From positions 7,287,294 to 7,351,293 of the forward strand of contig OX155972.1 in NCBI GenBank assembly GCA_944548615.1: a stretch of DNA of 64,000 bases. Direction: 5' to 3'. Under the pieces are notes generated by a model. That model was not told the origin of the DNA. It made no database searches and saw only the letters and a list, made by a program, of their open reading frames with translations. Made by a program: the position numbers and the translations under genes. This document shows positions 1 through 11,900 of the stretch, piece after piece. Numbering within the stretch: position 1 is the first letter of the stretch; the number at the start of each line of letters is the position of its first letter. This DNA comes from Micropterix aruncella (taxonomy: Eukaryota; Arthropoda; Insecta; Lepidoptera; Micropterigidae).

Positions 1-9
1 TATTTACAG

Positions 10-1444
10 AAAGGAAATCGTGAAATTAGTTGAAATGGCTTTCGAAGAAATTGAGTTCTCCCAGGATTATGAGAACGAGAAGATGGCATATTTTCAAAGT
101 ATGAAGGAAATGAAGATAATAATGACTGCGTACGTTTGGATTAATGCCTTCGCGATATTCGGTTGTATGATAGTCATGAAAAGTGCGCTAATTCAGATGC
201 CGACAATGAAACCGATCGGTGAGTAATCACAATATTATCGCTAGCTTTAAATTAATATAGTTGGGGACAACTAGAGTTGTCAACTACAACGGGCGAACCC
301 GTCACCTCATGAAGTTTTAACGATTAGTCGTTTAATCTCCCTGGAGTGAGCGCAGAAGACTTGGACAAAACAGTCCACCGTCAAGCTCCGCCACATGCCC
401 GTAAGAGGCCAACGCCTTAACCGCGAGATAGCCAGGAGTGTTACCCAGCGGGCTTACACTCACTCCCTTACTTCCAATTGCGACCAGATTACTCCAATCT
501 CTCGATTGGTTACGAGTTCGAGATCGCTTGCGCGGTCCTCTCACTTACGAAGCGGTGAAACGCTGTATACCGAATCTATCGCGGACCACGGCATCCTTTG
601 CCCGGCTGTTCACCTAGGATCGGGTAGCCGATGGTCATTTCAAGAGCAGTCGCCGTAAGGTCCGCAACCACCCCCGCTCTATAGGAAACAGTACTGCTTC
701 CAGACTCCCCGTCTGTTAAAAGGTAGTACGGCGTTGATCAATCTTATACGCTATATGGTGGTATTATTGATAATAGGCTGATTTATTTTTCCCTTATTTC
801 TAGGTTTAACACCGGCAGATGTATCTCCAAACTTTGAAGTACTGATGTGCATATTTGAAATAGTAATATTTCTCTCGCTGATGTTCCACACCGGGTTCCA
901 GCTAACTTACGCATCTCTGGTTGGTCATTGCCGCTGCCAGTTCAACGTTTTAAGCTGTAGAATCGAAAACTTGATCGAAGCCATGAGAAACCCTGAAATT
1001 TCACAAGATCACGTCAAGAGAATATTGAAATCAACAGTCGACAGTCACTGCTTATTGATATCGATGATTTCGACACTGAGAGATATTTATCAGTTAGTTA
1101 TGGGCGTCAATATGTGTTTGGTGGTTCTATACTTAGTTCGTGCTCTTTTAGTGCGCGGTTTTTATTCGCTCTCAGTAATAGCCCCGCCAATGTTAGTACT
1201 TTTCGTATATTCTTACATAAGCGAACTTCTGAACACAGAAGGAGAAAACTTCCGCAAGTCAATATACATGGGTCAATGGCATTTAACTGATCCTATCTAC
1301 CATAAAGACTTCTGCCTTTTAATACAAATGGCTTCTAATAAGTCTTATTTGTCATGTGCAAAAATGTCAGACCTATCCCATGAAGCATTTTTGAGTGTGG
1401 CTAATTTCTGTTATTCAGCTTATGCTGTTGTGAATTCCTTATAA
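10..1444 (+). CDS. Insect odorant receptor (7tm_6 family), last two coding exons
   Basis: These are the C-terminal two coding exons of an insect odorant receptor, a seven-helix ligand-gated channel subunit of olfactory neurons that works with Orco. Exon A runs 10-218: an acceptor AG ends at 9 and a GTGAGT donor starts at 219. Exon B runs 804-1444, after the acceptor TTTCTAG. Both junctions agree in phase and join ...MKPIG to LTPADV. The encoded part is about 282 residues; the N-terminal third lies left of the window. Seen: hydrophobic segments near MTAYVWINAFAIFGCMIV, FEIVIFLSLMF, MGVNMCLVVLYLVRALL and VIAPPMLVLFVYSY, then a W-rich loop (YMGQWHLTD) and the family-typical end LSHEAFLSVANFCYSAYAV. 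Subfamily and ligand cannot be read. The last 213 residues lack the late intron most family members have. Intron 219-803 holds a truncated R650 repeat. No frame break is visible. Confidence 0.85.
271..717 (+). mobile_element. R650 repeat copy A, 3'-shortened, in the receptor intron
   Basis: It starts CTAGAGTTGTCAACTACAAC and matches the first two thirds of the R650 family, including the ACGGGCGAACCCGT hairpin. It stops near GACTCCCCGTCTGTTA, so about 200 bp of the usual right part is missing. No clear target-site duplication is visible. Confidence 0.8.
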
Positions 1445-1854
1445 ACAGTAAAGAGGAAAACAGATAGTACACAGCTGAATCAATTGCTCAAATGTTTTAT
1501 TTTACATCCATTACTCCATTGTCAGGTGTGGGTTGACTAAAGTTACTGAAATCAAAATCATTTAAGTTTTCATCGATCCTCACCTTAATTTTATGGAGCA
1601 CATACACCAACTATTTGAATCCTCATTGAAATTTCTTGGGTTTTTGAAATGATAATTCAAAACACTGTAACACTCGTTTTATGCACATACTTTACATCTC
1701 GATTGGAGATGAACGCAGACCTGTAATCTACATGAAGGATCTTAAATCCTCACGTTTGACAAAATACGAAATTGTTTTTTTGGCTTGGTTTGTATTAGGA
1801 AATATAGCTGTTATCAATTTTTACCCGAGTGCATAGCAAAAAAGGATTGTAATG
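1445..1854. other. Receptor 3' flank, no feature recognised
   Basis: AT-rich sequence follows the receptor stop codon. No coding frame, clear AATAAA signal or repeat structure was recognised. Confidence 0.4.
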
Positions 1855-2330
1855 TTTTCAGAGTTCATCTATATAGGTTTTCCGTTTCTTTATTCCACCA
1901 TAACTTCTGAATGCTTGGACCGATTAAAAAATATGTGATATTGTTAGAACCTCTATGTCATCCCGATTATTATAGGGTACCTTAACTTTTCAAATATCAA
2001 GTAAGTAATTGTCTAAATGCCCAAATGTCTAAATGTCAATAAATCAACATAAATATGTCGTGTTTAGGGACAAATTAAAGGTCTGATTGGGTACATTACG
2101 AAAACATACATCTATCTGTGTGGATAAATACCTAAACCAAAATTTTTGGTTACAAAACCGTAACGAAAATAATTATATTTACAATAGTTCCCTTTCTGTA
2201 ACCGGCAGTCGTGTTATGTTTTTTTTAAATATACTTATTTGTATATACCTTATTGCATTTATTCTAGGCTTATTTAGATATAATTCACAAGCACTTAGAA
2301 AAAAAATCTTATCATATCTGTGATCCGACA
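1855..2330 (+). repeat. Dispersed repeat R3, copy 1
   Basis: The stretch with GTTTCTTTATTCCACCATAA, AAAGGTCTGATT and TTCCCTTTCTGTAAC recurs in the same order at 28395-28795. Weaker pieces lie at 42893-43000 and 43625-43745, and one inverted piece near 62795. Such leaders often belong to Helitron-like elements in insects, but ends were not resolved here. Confidence 0.5.
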
Positions 2331-3464
2331 ACCCGCTTACCAGCTATCGTATATCTCTATGTGCCCAATAACTGTGGTGTTTGGGGAACCGATCTCCTAT
2401 TAACCCTTCAGGACTCGGCCCCTCAGCCGATTGACAAGTTGATGTCCCAAAAAATTTTAGTAAAAATTAGTAAAAAAATTGACATATGACACCGTCTCAC
2501 CAAAACATTAATTACTACCAAACCACTGTACCCATAATTAAAATAAAACATATTAAAATAATAAAACATAATAAAATAAAACAAATTAAATTAAAACGGG
2601 GCCGTCACGCAGAATCTTGTTGTGGCCGATATCGGCCAATTGAGGATCTAGGGATTAAGCACCAATATATTAGTAGGTGGCATATGTTGAGGCTTGCAAC
2701 TCGGTACTGAAATGGGTTGGTTTTGGCAGAAGCAGGTCTTGACAAATTTACATTGGTCCGCATCGCTTTAAATAAGTGATTTCCAAACTTGTCTGTATGG
2801 ACCCAGGGTCGATTTCAAATTGCAGGAAGTACATGAAAAAAAAACGGGGCGCCCGAGATATAAATAGGGGTCCACGTTAGCGGACCAGGTCGTCATAAAC
2901 ATTTAGGCGATCCGTAAATGCCGTATTACTTCTAAAACAGATTTTGTGTACTGCATAGGTATTGTAAATTTATAATAATTGCAATAAACAAACGCGCGCG
3001 TCCCAAGTGACATGATATGAAATCAATACTCAACTCAAATGCATCACTAGTCGATTGAGGATCCAGCGCACAATACTATGAGGAGGTGCGAGTGAGATAT
3101 ATAAAAAATATATGCGAGCGAGTACGATAGACGCGTCACATGAATGAGCAAGTGAGACAGTGCTACATGTGCAAAATTCTCAAATGCTTTGTATTTCAAA
3201 GTTGTGGACGCTTAGGAATGAATTACTAATTTTTTTACATATTTTTATTTTTTTACAACTGTCCACTTTACCAAAAACCTTAGTGAGTGACACTTACTGT
3301 GCCAGCTGTCAAAAACATATTTAAAGTTAGTGACTTTAGGAAAATTCAATATTACGCAGGCAGGGGTCTACGGAAATTAGCAAGTGGTCTAGGGATAAAA
3401 ATGTTTATGTACCTCTGCTTTAAATGATTAATGTTTGATATGATAAATGATTTGTATATGGTGT
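2331..3464. other. Intergenic, no gene recognised
   Basis: It holds an A-rich stretch (2535-2600) and otherwise unremarkable sequence. No supported coding region was seen. Confidence 0.4.
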
Positions 3465-3848
3465 ATTCCATGTCAATTCAGGCAGGTAGAGCTAAAAATA
3501 TTTTTAAAATATTTTTTTTTAGAAAGCTGCAGCAAGAAAAGTTAGGCACATATTTCGAAGTCGAGTACATCATTCTAAGAACAAAAAAATCAGCAATGAA
3601 ATAAAAAAAACCGCAACAAAATATTTTGCTCCATTCCAGAGATAGAGCATTTTATTTTTTGTCGAAATTCACAAGTGAGATAATGGTCCTGGAATGCCAT
3701 TTTTGGCGACCTGTATCTCAGGACAGGATTTTTTTTCGGCAAAACAAAAAAATACGCATATCTTACTTTTTCCCGTATTTGAACATATGTTTAATTGAAA
3801 AACTTCTGAGACTATGAAGGTCATCCCCTGCCTGAATTGACATATGTA
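3465..3848. mobile_element. Putative MITE with 16-17 bp inverted ends
   Basis: The left end ATGTCAATTCAGGCAGG (from 3470) is the reverse complement of CCTGCCTGAATTGACAT (to 3843). The interior is AT-rich with no coding frame. A target-site duplication is not obvious, so the family is not assigned. Confidence 0.45.
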
Positions 3849-3894
3849 TATCACAATACGCGATACGTATATCACAAATCACACGCATAACAAC

Positions 3895-4210
3895 AATGCA
3901 CAAGAACCGTTCTCAAAACAATACGAAACGATCGTGTAGATGTCATGATATCGTTGGCTAAAATATTCGAATGCATCTTGCATGAACGCATTCAGTCCAT
4001 CGTAGATGCGTGGCTGTGTGATTGTCGGCATGGTTTCCGGACGAAAGAAGTGCGTATTCCAATTTATTAATTTTGACGAAGTATTCCGCGAATACCTTGA
4101 ACAGAGGTTTTGGAGTGGGCATGGCTTAGATCGATATGGCCAAGGCATTCGATATGGTAAACCAAGATATATTGCCTCAGAATCTTTTCAATTTTGGTTT
4201 CTCGCGTTAA
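3895..4210 (+). pseudogene. Non-LTR reverse transcriptase fragment
   Basis: Conceptual translation with frame changes gives LAKIFECILHERIQSIV, then CRHGFRTKE and DMAKAFDMVNQDILPQNL. This is the order of the finger/palm start of LINE reverse transcriptases (FSKIFE...HGFR...DFAKAFDxVDHxILL). It has stops and frameshifts and no neighbouring endonuclease, so it is a dead fragment. Confidence 0.6.
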
Positions 4211-4775
4211 TTATTTTCGGGTTATTCTAAATTGTTTTAGGCGTATCCCAGTGAGCTAATTTTCCACTATTTTATTAATTTAATTCATCAATGACATACC
4301 GACAAATATTAAACTTTCAAACTGCTTATTGTTTGCAGGTGGTGTGGAATATAAAAATTGTTATATTTTCAAGGAGATATCGACAATATGCAATACGACA
4401 TTGATAGCGTCTCTAATTGGGGTTTCAAAAAGAAAATGTAATTTAACGTGAATTTCCTGTTCTACAGTTTCCAGATAAGAATATCCAAATATCCACTATG
4501 ATTATAGGAACAGTAACTTAATAAATATATATTTTATAGTAAAGTATCTATGCGTTAAAATTGATTCGCAATTAAATTTTCACGCTCCCATTTTAAACAT
4601 TTGCATTCGTGCAAGTAAAATGTTACGCTTTGAAATACGCACATAAAACTCTAGTGCAGTGGTTCTCAAAGTGGGCGATAACACCCCTTCGTGGGCGCTT
4701 GTGGCCTAGAGGGGGGCGCTAAGGGGCCCAGAAAAAAATGGGGGGCGTTGAAGTGGATTAGGGGATGTAGTTGAA

Positions 4776-4839
4776 GTAGATGAAATTACAATTCAGCCAA
4801 AGCCCCCCTAGGCTTTGGCTGAATTGTAATTTCATCTAC
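4776..4839. repeat. Perfect 29-bp inverted repeat with 6-nt loop
   Basis: The arms at 4776-4804 and 4811-4839 are exact reverse complements around the loop CCCCTA. The palindrome lies just inside the left part of the hAT element and overlaps no coding remnant. Confidence 0.9.
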
Positions 4840-4940
4840 ATAGTATTTTAAAATTTACTGAAATTAAAACCTAGGTACATACTACACGAAATCGATTATT
4901 TAATCCATATTTCTGCCCTGTTTGTCTTGTACTTAATTAA

Positions 4941-5800
4941 AACAAATAATGTCATTGCTGCTTTCGTAGCCAACTGCTCTTACACAAAAAGGCAAACGTG
5001 AGTTCCACAATTTTCCCAATTTGTCAGTATTCTGCAAACAATGACGACTTGTTTGCCTATTGCCAAAATTTGGAAAACCTCCACAGTAATTTAATAGAAA
5101 GATTCCAGGACATTTTGAAATTAAAAGTACCAGACTGGATGTTGGATCCTTTTTCAAACGTCAACACAGCAATATGATCCCATCTGGAAGAAGAACTTAT
5201 AGAACTGACAACGAACGAGAAAATAAAAATCAAATTCAAAAATGGCTACCAAGAATTTTAACTACAAAAGCAAATCCATCCAATTATACCCTGGATTGTG
5301 GTCGATAGTTCAACGAGTTTTGATAGCATTCCCATCGTCATATTTGTCTGAACGTGGATTTAGTGATGTGGCAACGCTGCTTACTAAAAAGAGAAATCGT
5401 TTGCATGTTAAGGGCTCCCTAGACGATCAAGCATGCTTGTCAAGCATCGCGTCCCAGGCTGGGAGGGGATCGTCAACCGCAGGAAACATGCATTATTTTT
5501 TTTTAATATTTACGAAAAATGCCTAATTGTGTAGTTTTATACCAGGGAGCCAATCATTCATCAATCAATTACATCTAATTAACGTGACTCCCTGGTATAA
5601 ACTACAAAATTAGGCATGTTTGGTAAATATTACAAAAAAATATTTCCATTTTTCCTGCGGTTGACGATCCCCTCTCAGCCCGGGACGCGATGCTTGACAA
5701 GCATGCTTGATCGTCTAGTGAGCCCTTTACCGAACGCGGCGACTTGCGGCTGTTTTTGAGTAAATTCGAACCTGATATTAACAAACTTGGTAAAAATAAT
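4941..5800 (+). pseudogene. hAT transposase remnant, split by a MITE
   Basis: Pieces in several frames resemble the C-terminal half of ZBED/SCAND3-type hAT transposases. One part (5305-5410) reads FPSSYLSERGFSDVATLLTKK and RNRLHV; after the MITE it resumes as ERGDLRLFLSKFEPDINKL (5730-5790). Together these resemble the hAT dimerisation region. Upstream (4960-5240) is a degraded piece with CLLPKFGKPPQ and stops. The catalytic core is not complete, so no active protein is expected. Confidence 0.7.
5411..5726. mobile_element. Fold-back MITE nested in the hAT element
   Basis: The two halves are near-complete reverse complements with arms of about 145 bp. The ends are AGGGCTCCCTAGACGATCAA and its complement, flanked by TTA on both sides (5408-5410, 5727-5729). 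A 3-bp TWA duplication suggests a PIF/Harbinger-type MITE; the family call is an inference. It interrupts the transposase remnant. Confidence 0.75.
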
Positions 5801-6309
5801 CAGATTCATCCTTTACATTAGGTTAGTTTTAAATTTAAAATTGATTATGTGTGTTTGAATTTGAATAAAAGATACTATTAATATTATAAATTTGCGTTTT
5901 AATTGCTCCCACTGGTAAAAAAAAGTCTTGTTTATAATTAAAGTAATAAAATTAAATGTCATTGTGGTTTTTAAGATGTTGTAAAGTAAAAAAGAATTGG
6001 GGGCGCTGAAAAATAATTGATTTTCAAAGTGGGCGGTAGACGAAGTAAGTTGGAGAACCACTACTCTAGTGTTTCTATAATACAGTAAGAAGCTATTTGG
6101 GACACAACTGGTGTGAAAATGAAGCCAAGTACATCCCGATGATCGGGCGCATTCAAAAAACATTTCTTAAGATATATTTTTTATTGCCAGTTAGTTTATA
6201 TCCGTGTTTATATTCATCTAACTTTATTTTAGGGTAGATGAGCTGCGATGGGCTAGATTTACATATGCGTATTGCACACATTATCTACGCTGATAATATT
6301 ATTTAAAAA

Positions 6310-6768
6310 AATATTTACATACCTACAATATTAGAAAACTTGCGCTGGTTACATATACGGCGAAACGACCTCATCTCCTTTTTAGAAAACATGCACATTT
6401 TGAAATGTCATTGCTGCTTTCCCCTACAATTTTCCCAATTTGTCAGTATCCTGCAACAATGACGATTTGTTTGCCTATTGCCAACATTTGGAAAACCTCC
6501 ACAGTGATTTTATAGAACGATTCCAGGACATTTTGAAATTGGAAATACCAGACTGGATCTTGGATCCTTTTTTAAACGTCAACACAGCAATATGATCCCA
6601 TCTGGAAGAAGAACTTATAGAACTGACAACGAACGAGGAAATAAAAATCAAATTCAAAAATTTAAAAAAATATATTTATCTACCTACAATATTAAAAAAC
6701 CTTGCGCTGGTTACATATACGGCGAAACGATCTCATCTCCTTTTTGGAAAACATGCACACTTTGAAAC
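6310..6768. repeat. Direct repeats of about 105 bp flanking a second hAT fragment
   Basis: The block at about 6310-6404 (TACCTACAATATTAGAAAAC, then CTTGCGCTGGTTACATATAC) recurs at 6663-6768 with few changes. Between them, 6405-6661 is a shorter version of the hAT piece at 4949-5252, missing about 40 bp near its start. A small LINE-like scrap (IGRIQKTFLRYIF frame) precedes it near 6120-6190. Confidence 0.75.
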
Positions 6769-7474
6769 ATTATAGCTAAAAGGCCGGTGGATAGGATGCT
6801 CAAACTGTTGATCATTCTGCATCTTGACATCTTTAGCTCTTCTCTGTAGCATTTGGAGATGGTTTGTCTTTTATATCCATTCTACAGGTTAGCCAATATA
6901 TGTCTCATTGCCTATGTCTCTCTCGATCTTTCTAATATATTCACATATTATATTGGTGCCGACTAGCTTCCATCTTAACGATGTAGCCCAACAATGGACA
7001 ACGTGTAGAGCGGGCGTTTGGCTTAAACTAGCTTAGGCAATATCTGTTTTTAATGTTTTACTTTATTTGTATTCAATAAAGTAGCATTGCTATTAAGCAT
7101 ATAAGGTAAAACTATTTATAAATAATATTAAATACATTAAATGGCAACATTTCTTTCTTCCATGTTTATTTATTTTGCATTATCTCTTTACAATCCTACA
7201 ATATAAGTCTCCTTGCATCTGACTAAGTCCTAACTTTTGGGAAGCTTTCTTCTTCCATCCAAGACACAGTCTCCGCTCATCTGTCGAGTGAATTGTGTAA
7301 CAGCGCCAGAAAGCTCTATCAACTTCGATGAGATCAATCGAAGTTCAAACAAATATGATCTTTGCTAATGATTTATACCAAGAAATCGTCATGATAGTGG
7401 TAGTTTGTATAATGCTGCGGGCGTGTCCGATATCTCAATATATTATATAAAATGTTCTTATCTTGGCACCGTGA
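6769..7474. other. Intergenic, no gene recognised
   Basis: AT-rich sequence with no recognised coding frame or repeat boundary. Confidence 0.4.
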
Positions 7475-7600
7475 AATAAGTCGCGAAGACTTTGAGACGA
7501 AGATGACCTATAATCCAGCTCCACCACAAGCCCGGCAGTGGCCGACCTTAAACTGCGAGGTACTGGGAAAGAGTCCCAGTAGGGCCCAACATGCCCGCCT
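7475..7600 (+). mobile_element. Divergent R650 fragment
   Basis: The order AAGACTTTG, ATCCAGCTCCACCACAA, GCCCG, CTGCGAGGTACTGGGAAA follows the R650 segment between the hairpins and the centre, with substitutions and small gaps. Only about 125 bp is recognisable. Confidence 0.5.
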
Positions 7601-7741
7601 ATTATCAGATTTAGGCGAATTTATCCGCTTTCTAGTTTGATTGCAATTTGAAGTCGCTCGTTTCGACATCGAAACGAATAGTTGTTTCGATTTCGATCGA
7701 CAAACAAAAAAGTTTCGGCCAAAACCAAAACAGAAAGAACA

Positions 7742-7920
7742 TTGGGCCCGACTGTGTTTCTTCGTGAACTAAAATAGGAACCTAGTTCAATCGAACTAAA
7801 CCGAACGATACGTTAGAACGGAATATAAAATGAACTACAGTCGATTTTCCCGCACCAATACTACCTGTCGAATTTATAGATGCCCTAATAAGTTTGAACA
7901 CATTTCGTGCGAGTTTAAAC
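7742..7920 (+). mobile_element. MITE family M, partial copy
   Basis: The sequence GGGCCCGACTGTGTTTCTTC, then TCGATTTTCCCGCACCAATA and CACATTTCGTGCG, matches the left two thirds of the copy at 8116-8441. The right end is missing. Confidence 0.6.
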
Positions 7921-8029
7921 ACTTCTGGAACCTCTAGTTATCCAAAGATGTTTTGGAAAAGGTATATCGAAAGGCAACCCATGGCAGCCAGTGGGCCTGA
8001 CGAATGGAAATTATGGATATAGCTTGGAA

Positions 8030-8110
8030 TTACTTGGACTGACAACTCTTAAACAAAGTTGACAAATAGGGGACCTGATTGAGACATATAACATTCTGAC
8101 AAATTATTAC
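8030..8110 (+). pseudogene. Short LINE C-terminal scrap
   Basis: The translation GLTTLKQS, stop, QIGDLIETYNILTNYY matches the tail of LINE reverse transcriptases (LxxRRxxGDLIETYKIL). It lies between two MITE copies. Confidence 0.4.
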
Positions 8111-8115
8111 CTGTA

Positions 8116-8441
8116 CAGTAGGCTCGATTGCGTTTCTTCGTGAACTAAAATAGCAACTAGTTCAACCGAACAGGACAGAGGGATAGGTTAGAACCGAATA
8201 TGAAATGAACTATCGTCGATTTTCCCGCACCAATACTACCTGCCGAATTTATAGACGCCCTAATAATTTTTAACACATTTCGTGCGGTTTTAGATTTAGC
8301 TGTTTTATTTTCGGTGGGTAGTTTAAATGCGGAAAAGTGACAACTGTTTATTTCACATTCCGCTCTGACGTACCTACTGCTCTGTTTCGTTCACATGAAC
8401 TAATTTCCGATTTTAGGTCAAGAGAAACGCAATCAAGCCCA
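8116..8441. mobile_element. MITE family M, complete copy
   Basis: The left end GGCTCGATTGCGTTTCTTCG and right end (complement of GGGCTTGATTGCGTTTCTC) are imperfect inverted repeats. The resemblance extends inward through GAACTAA...AGTTC motifs. A third copy, right part only, lies at 53420-53580. No coding capacity. Confidence 0.6.
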
Positions 8442-8764
8442 GTATGTACCTGTAAAGAATATTTAAAAAATAAACTTCTACAAATTGTAGAGGTCACAGA
8501 AAATAACAACAAGCAGTAATTACTGTACTCAATAACTTGGCAATACGTTAATACGGTATATGCTGTAACCATTTCATGCTCGTTTTGGCTGTGGCACAGA
8601 TGCTCAATCTAACTGGAAGATGCATCGATGCTGGGCAATATTTTTGGCCCCAAAATCAGTTCTAGTACCCGTGTCTACAAATAAATCCACTAGTGTATAT
8701 TGAATAAAATGGCTTTCCAAAATAAATGTAATTAAAAAATATACAATTTAATGTTTACAACAGT

Positions 8765-8770
8765 TTTATT
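8765..8770 (-). promoter_or_regulatory. Candidate polyadenylation signal of the cuticle-type gene
   Basis: AATAAA on the minus strand about 220 nt beyond the stop codon at 8990. It is the nearest good signal; use is inferred. Confidence 0.35.
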
Positions 8771-8989
8771 CTTAATTGAAAACATATACTAAAAATATAA
8801 CCAGCGAAACACAAATAATTACTTAATATTAAATAACAGTCAGTTTTTACATAAATATCAACAAAAGTCGTGCCATTGGATAGCAATGATGAAACGTAAA
8901 TTCGGCATTTTGTGTCATCATGGTCTTTACGTAAATTAATAAGAATCTTCGTGCCAATATCACAATTGATTTCTGCTATACCGCAAGAT

Positions 8990-11900
8990 TTAATGCCATC
9001 CTCCGTGACCTCCCTTAGCCTCGTGAATTATGGTCTTGATTACTGGAATTCTAACAGGGTAAGGTTTGGGTACGTGCACAGTGATGTGCTTCTCCACTTT
9101 GTATGGTACGTGCTTTTCCACTGGGTAAGGTACGTTCTTGTATACTGGATATGGCACTACCTTCTCAATTGGAATGTTGATTATTTGTTCTACTGGGACG
9201 GCAACTGGCTTGTTGACTGGGATTTCAACTGGATAGCCTTGGGGGACGGGGACTATGATTGGGTGCGGTACGTGGACGTTGATCGCTTTCGGAATTTCGA
9301 CGACCACGTGTTTGTAGTGCGGGACGGCCACTGGTCTGATGACTTCTACGTGGTGTTGGACTGGAAACGAGTGCCCGTAGTCGTTCTGTAAACCCTGAGA
9401 GTGACCACTGTAGTCATTCTGTTCGCCGCCGCTGCCGCTGCCGCCGCCGCCATATCCGCTGGCTCCACTCGAGCTGAACTCATCACCTTGGCTTCCGGAA
9501 GCTGCAGCTCCTGAGTCACCATAACTGTTATACTGAGGGGCATAGCTCTGTTGACCTTGCAGGTAGTAACTGTCAGCTTGATGTCCTTGACCGTATCCTT
9601 GACCATAACCTTGATTCAGATTCTGGTTTGCGCTCGTCATGTCATGATGCTGGCTACCTGATGCTTCGAAGGATGCTGATGAGGAAGCCACCAGGGCTGA
9701 TCCGAAGAAGCATAGCTAAAACAAAAAAAAACATCTGGTTGATAATAAATACCAATGTTATAAAAATCTTTATTAACCACATCCTATACAGAAGGCTTAC
9801 TGCGGGAATACATGGCAATATTCTCCAGCGAACTAGCAAGTAGTAATTACGATTGTTTATGGCAGATTTTTTTTTCAGTTCAATTATATATTTTTTTTAT
9901 GAAATCACACAGTATTACAGAGTAATAACATTTAAAAATTATAAAGCATACAGATTTATAAAAAATAGAACCAGTTACGGATTTCAATAAAATTACGTAA
10001 ATTACATTAAACTACTAAATAAAAGTAAAGTACCAATTTTTTTTGTAATACTTCAGAGGTTTCTGTTTAGGGTATGTTTGTGTGTGTGGGAGTGTGTTGA
10101 TCGTGTAGGTGTGGAGTATGATCGTATATGATAGTAATAATAGCGTATATAAAGTATAAATACGAGAGGTTTTCATAAAACTATTTTTTTTTTTAATTTC
10201 TTTTTTTTTTTTTTTTAATTGAAATCATATACAATTGGCGTTTTCCTTGGAACAGGCACTGCCTAGTTAGGATTGAAGCAAAATAATTCCTATATAAAAA
10301 AAAACACAAAAAAAGTAATAATCAATAAAGATAGCTAATATGAATAGTCAGTTTATTTTATCGATTGCGGTATGATTTACGGAGTATTTAAAAGCGCTTA
10401 TAGAATTGTAAAAAATGTCAATACCATTTAAATGGTTATTATAAAACTCACAGCAGCCACAGACCTATTTATGACTTTAAATAAAAAGAGAATATGCGAA
10501 ATATCGAAATCATATACATGTATACAGACATGCATATATAGAATAAGAAATCATATACATGTATACAGACATGCATATATAGAATATGTACATAATATAC
10601 ATACTTCTATACATAATATATACATTATACCTCATATACATATATAACACATTATATAATATATATTTTATAAGTAAGATCAAACTAGCAGATATAGGCT
10701 TCAGCCGGGAGCAAAACATACTCGAACTAACAATGTCCCGTGTCTTGTAAGGCAGGTTGTTCCATACTCGTACGGAATATACAAAAAGAAAAAGACAAAG
10801 AAAACTGTGTGATACTGAGGTACATAGAGTATTAGTTGACTACGACCGTAAAGGCAGCCCGTGGCAATATAAGGCCCAGAATATGGACTTTGGGTACTGC
10901 GGAATAAGTCGATTATTGAGTATTTTCTGCAATTGATATATGGTTATCATGTACTTTTACAATGTTGGTTTTGGATCGATAATATATTTGAATTTGATGT
11001 TTAGACTCCTTTGTTTTATTTTCTTCGATTTAACTAATATTATATTGGCTATAATAATTACGAGTTACAGGTTTATTTTCAAATTCTTCATTTTTTAACC
11101 ATAATTTAAAAATTTAAATGTTGTTTTTTGTTTTCATTTCTAACATAAACAATAATGGCGCTATGAACTATTTCATTTTAGATTATAATATTTTTAATTC
11201 AAAAACCGCTGAAGATGTCGAAAGTGATGTAGGTAAGAATGGTAGGCAATATCTTAAGAATTCAAAGTCAAATTCCTCATCAAAGGGAATGACACATCTA
11301 ATAATGAAGTTTAGATAATATTGTAGTATATTTTAATAATAGTAATATTTGGCTTCTTCGGGGAGTTCTTTATATTTTCTTGATTTTTTTAAACTTTAAA
11401 GACTTTGCTGATGTAAATAGATTAAAGTCTCATTTGGAAGTCTGTTATTAGGTCCTTACCTATGTAATTGCTGTTTTTTCAAACTAGCCACTTCGAACTT
11501 GGATAACTTGAGTTTGAGTTGAAATTTCAAATTAAAATAAATTTTAATTCAAGGCCACGTTATATTTTTTTTTTGAATCAGCTGTTTATATGTCTTTCCG
11601 TCGTTTGTTTTTGCTCAAAAATTTTCGTTTGTGCAACCATGATAATTTTGAAAATTTGCATTATTTTTAATATGAGATCCTGGGCCGGTGTTTTCTATTA
11701 CAGCTTCTCGCAGTCTAGCTATACAGTTACCGTAAATAAGCACTGTTAATTACTGCAAAAATATATGGAGTAGCTCGTGAATCGAGCCTAGTCAATCGCT
11801 CATAGCCTCTGCTTCTGCATGACAATTTATAACCACAGATTTCACTGCAAACAGCCACAAAGTTGCAGGAGTTGTGGCTAGAGACTCTTGGTCACTTACT

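Larger units (their letters stand above)
4657..6063 (+). mobile_element. hAT DNA transposon with 8-bp target duplication
   Basis: The element begins CAGTGGTTCTCAAAGTGGGC and ends GAGAACCACTA, an imperfect inverted end typical of hAT elements. It is bounded on both sides by CTCTAGTG (4649-4656 and 6064-6071), the 8-bp duplication expected for hAT. Inside are remnants of a hAT transposase, a perfect palindrome and a nested fold-back MITE. At 1.4 kb it is an internally deleted, non-autonomous copy. Confidence 0.85.

Noticed and set aside
8912..9391. Plus-strand 159-codon frame opposite the cuticle-type exon
   Set aside because: It is the antisense shadow of the minus-strand VPYPVEK repeats.
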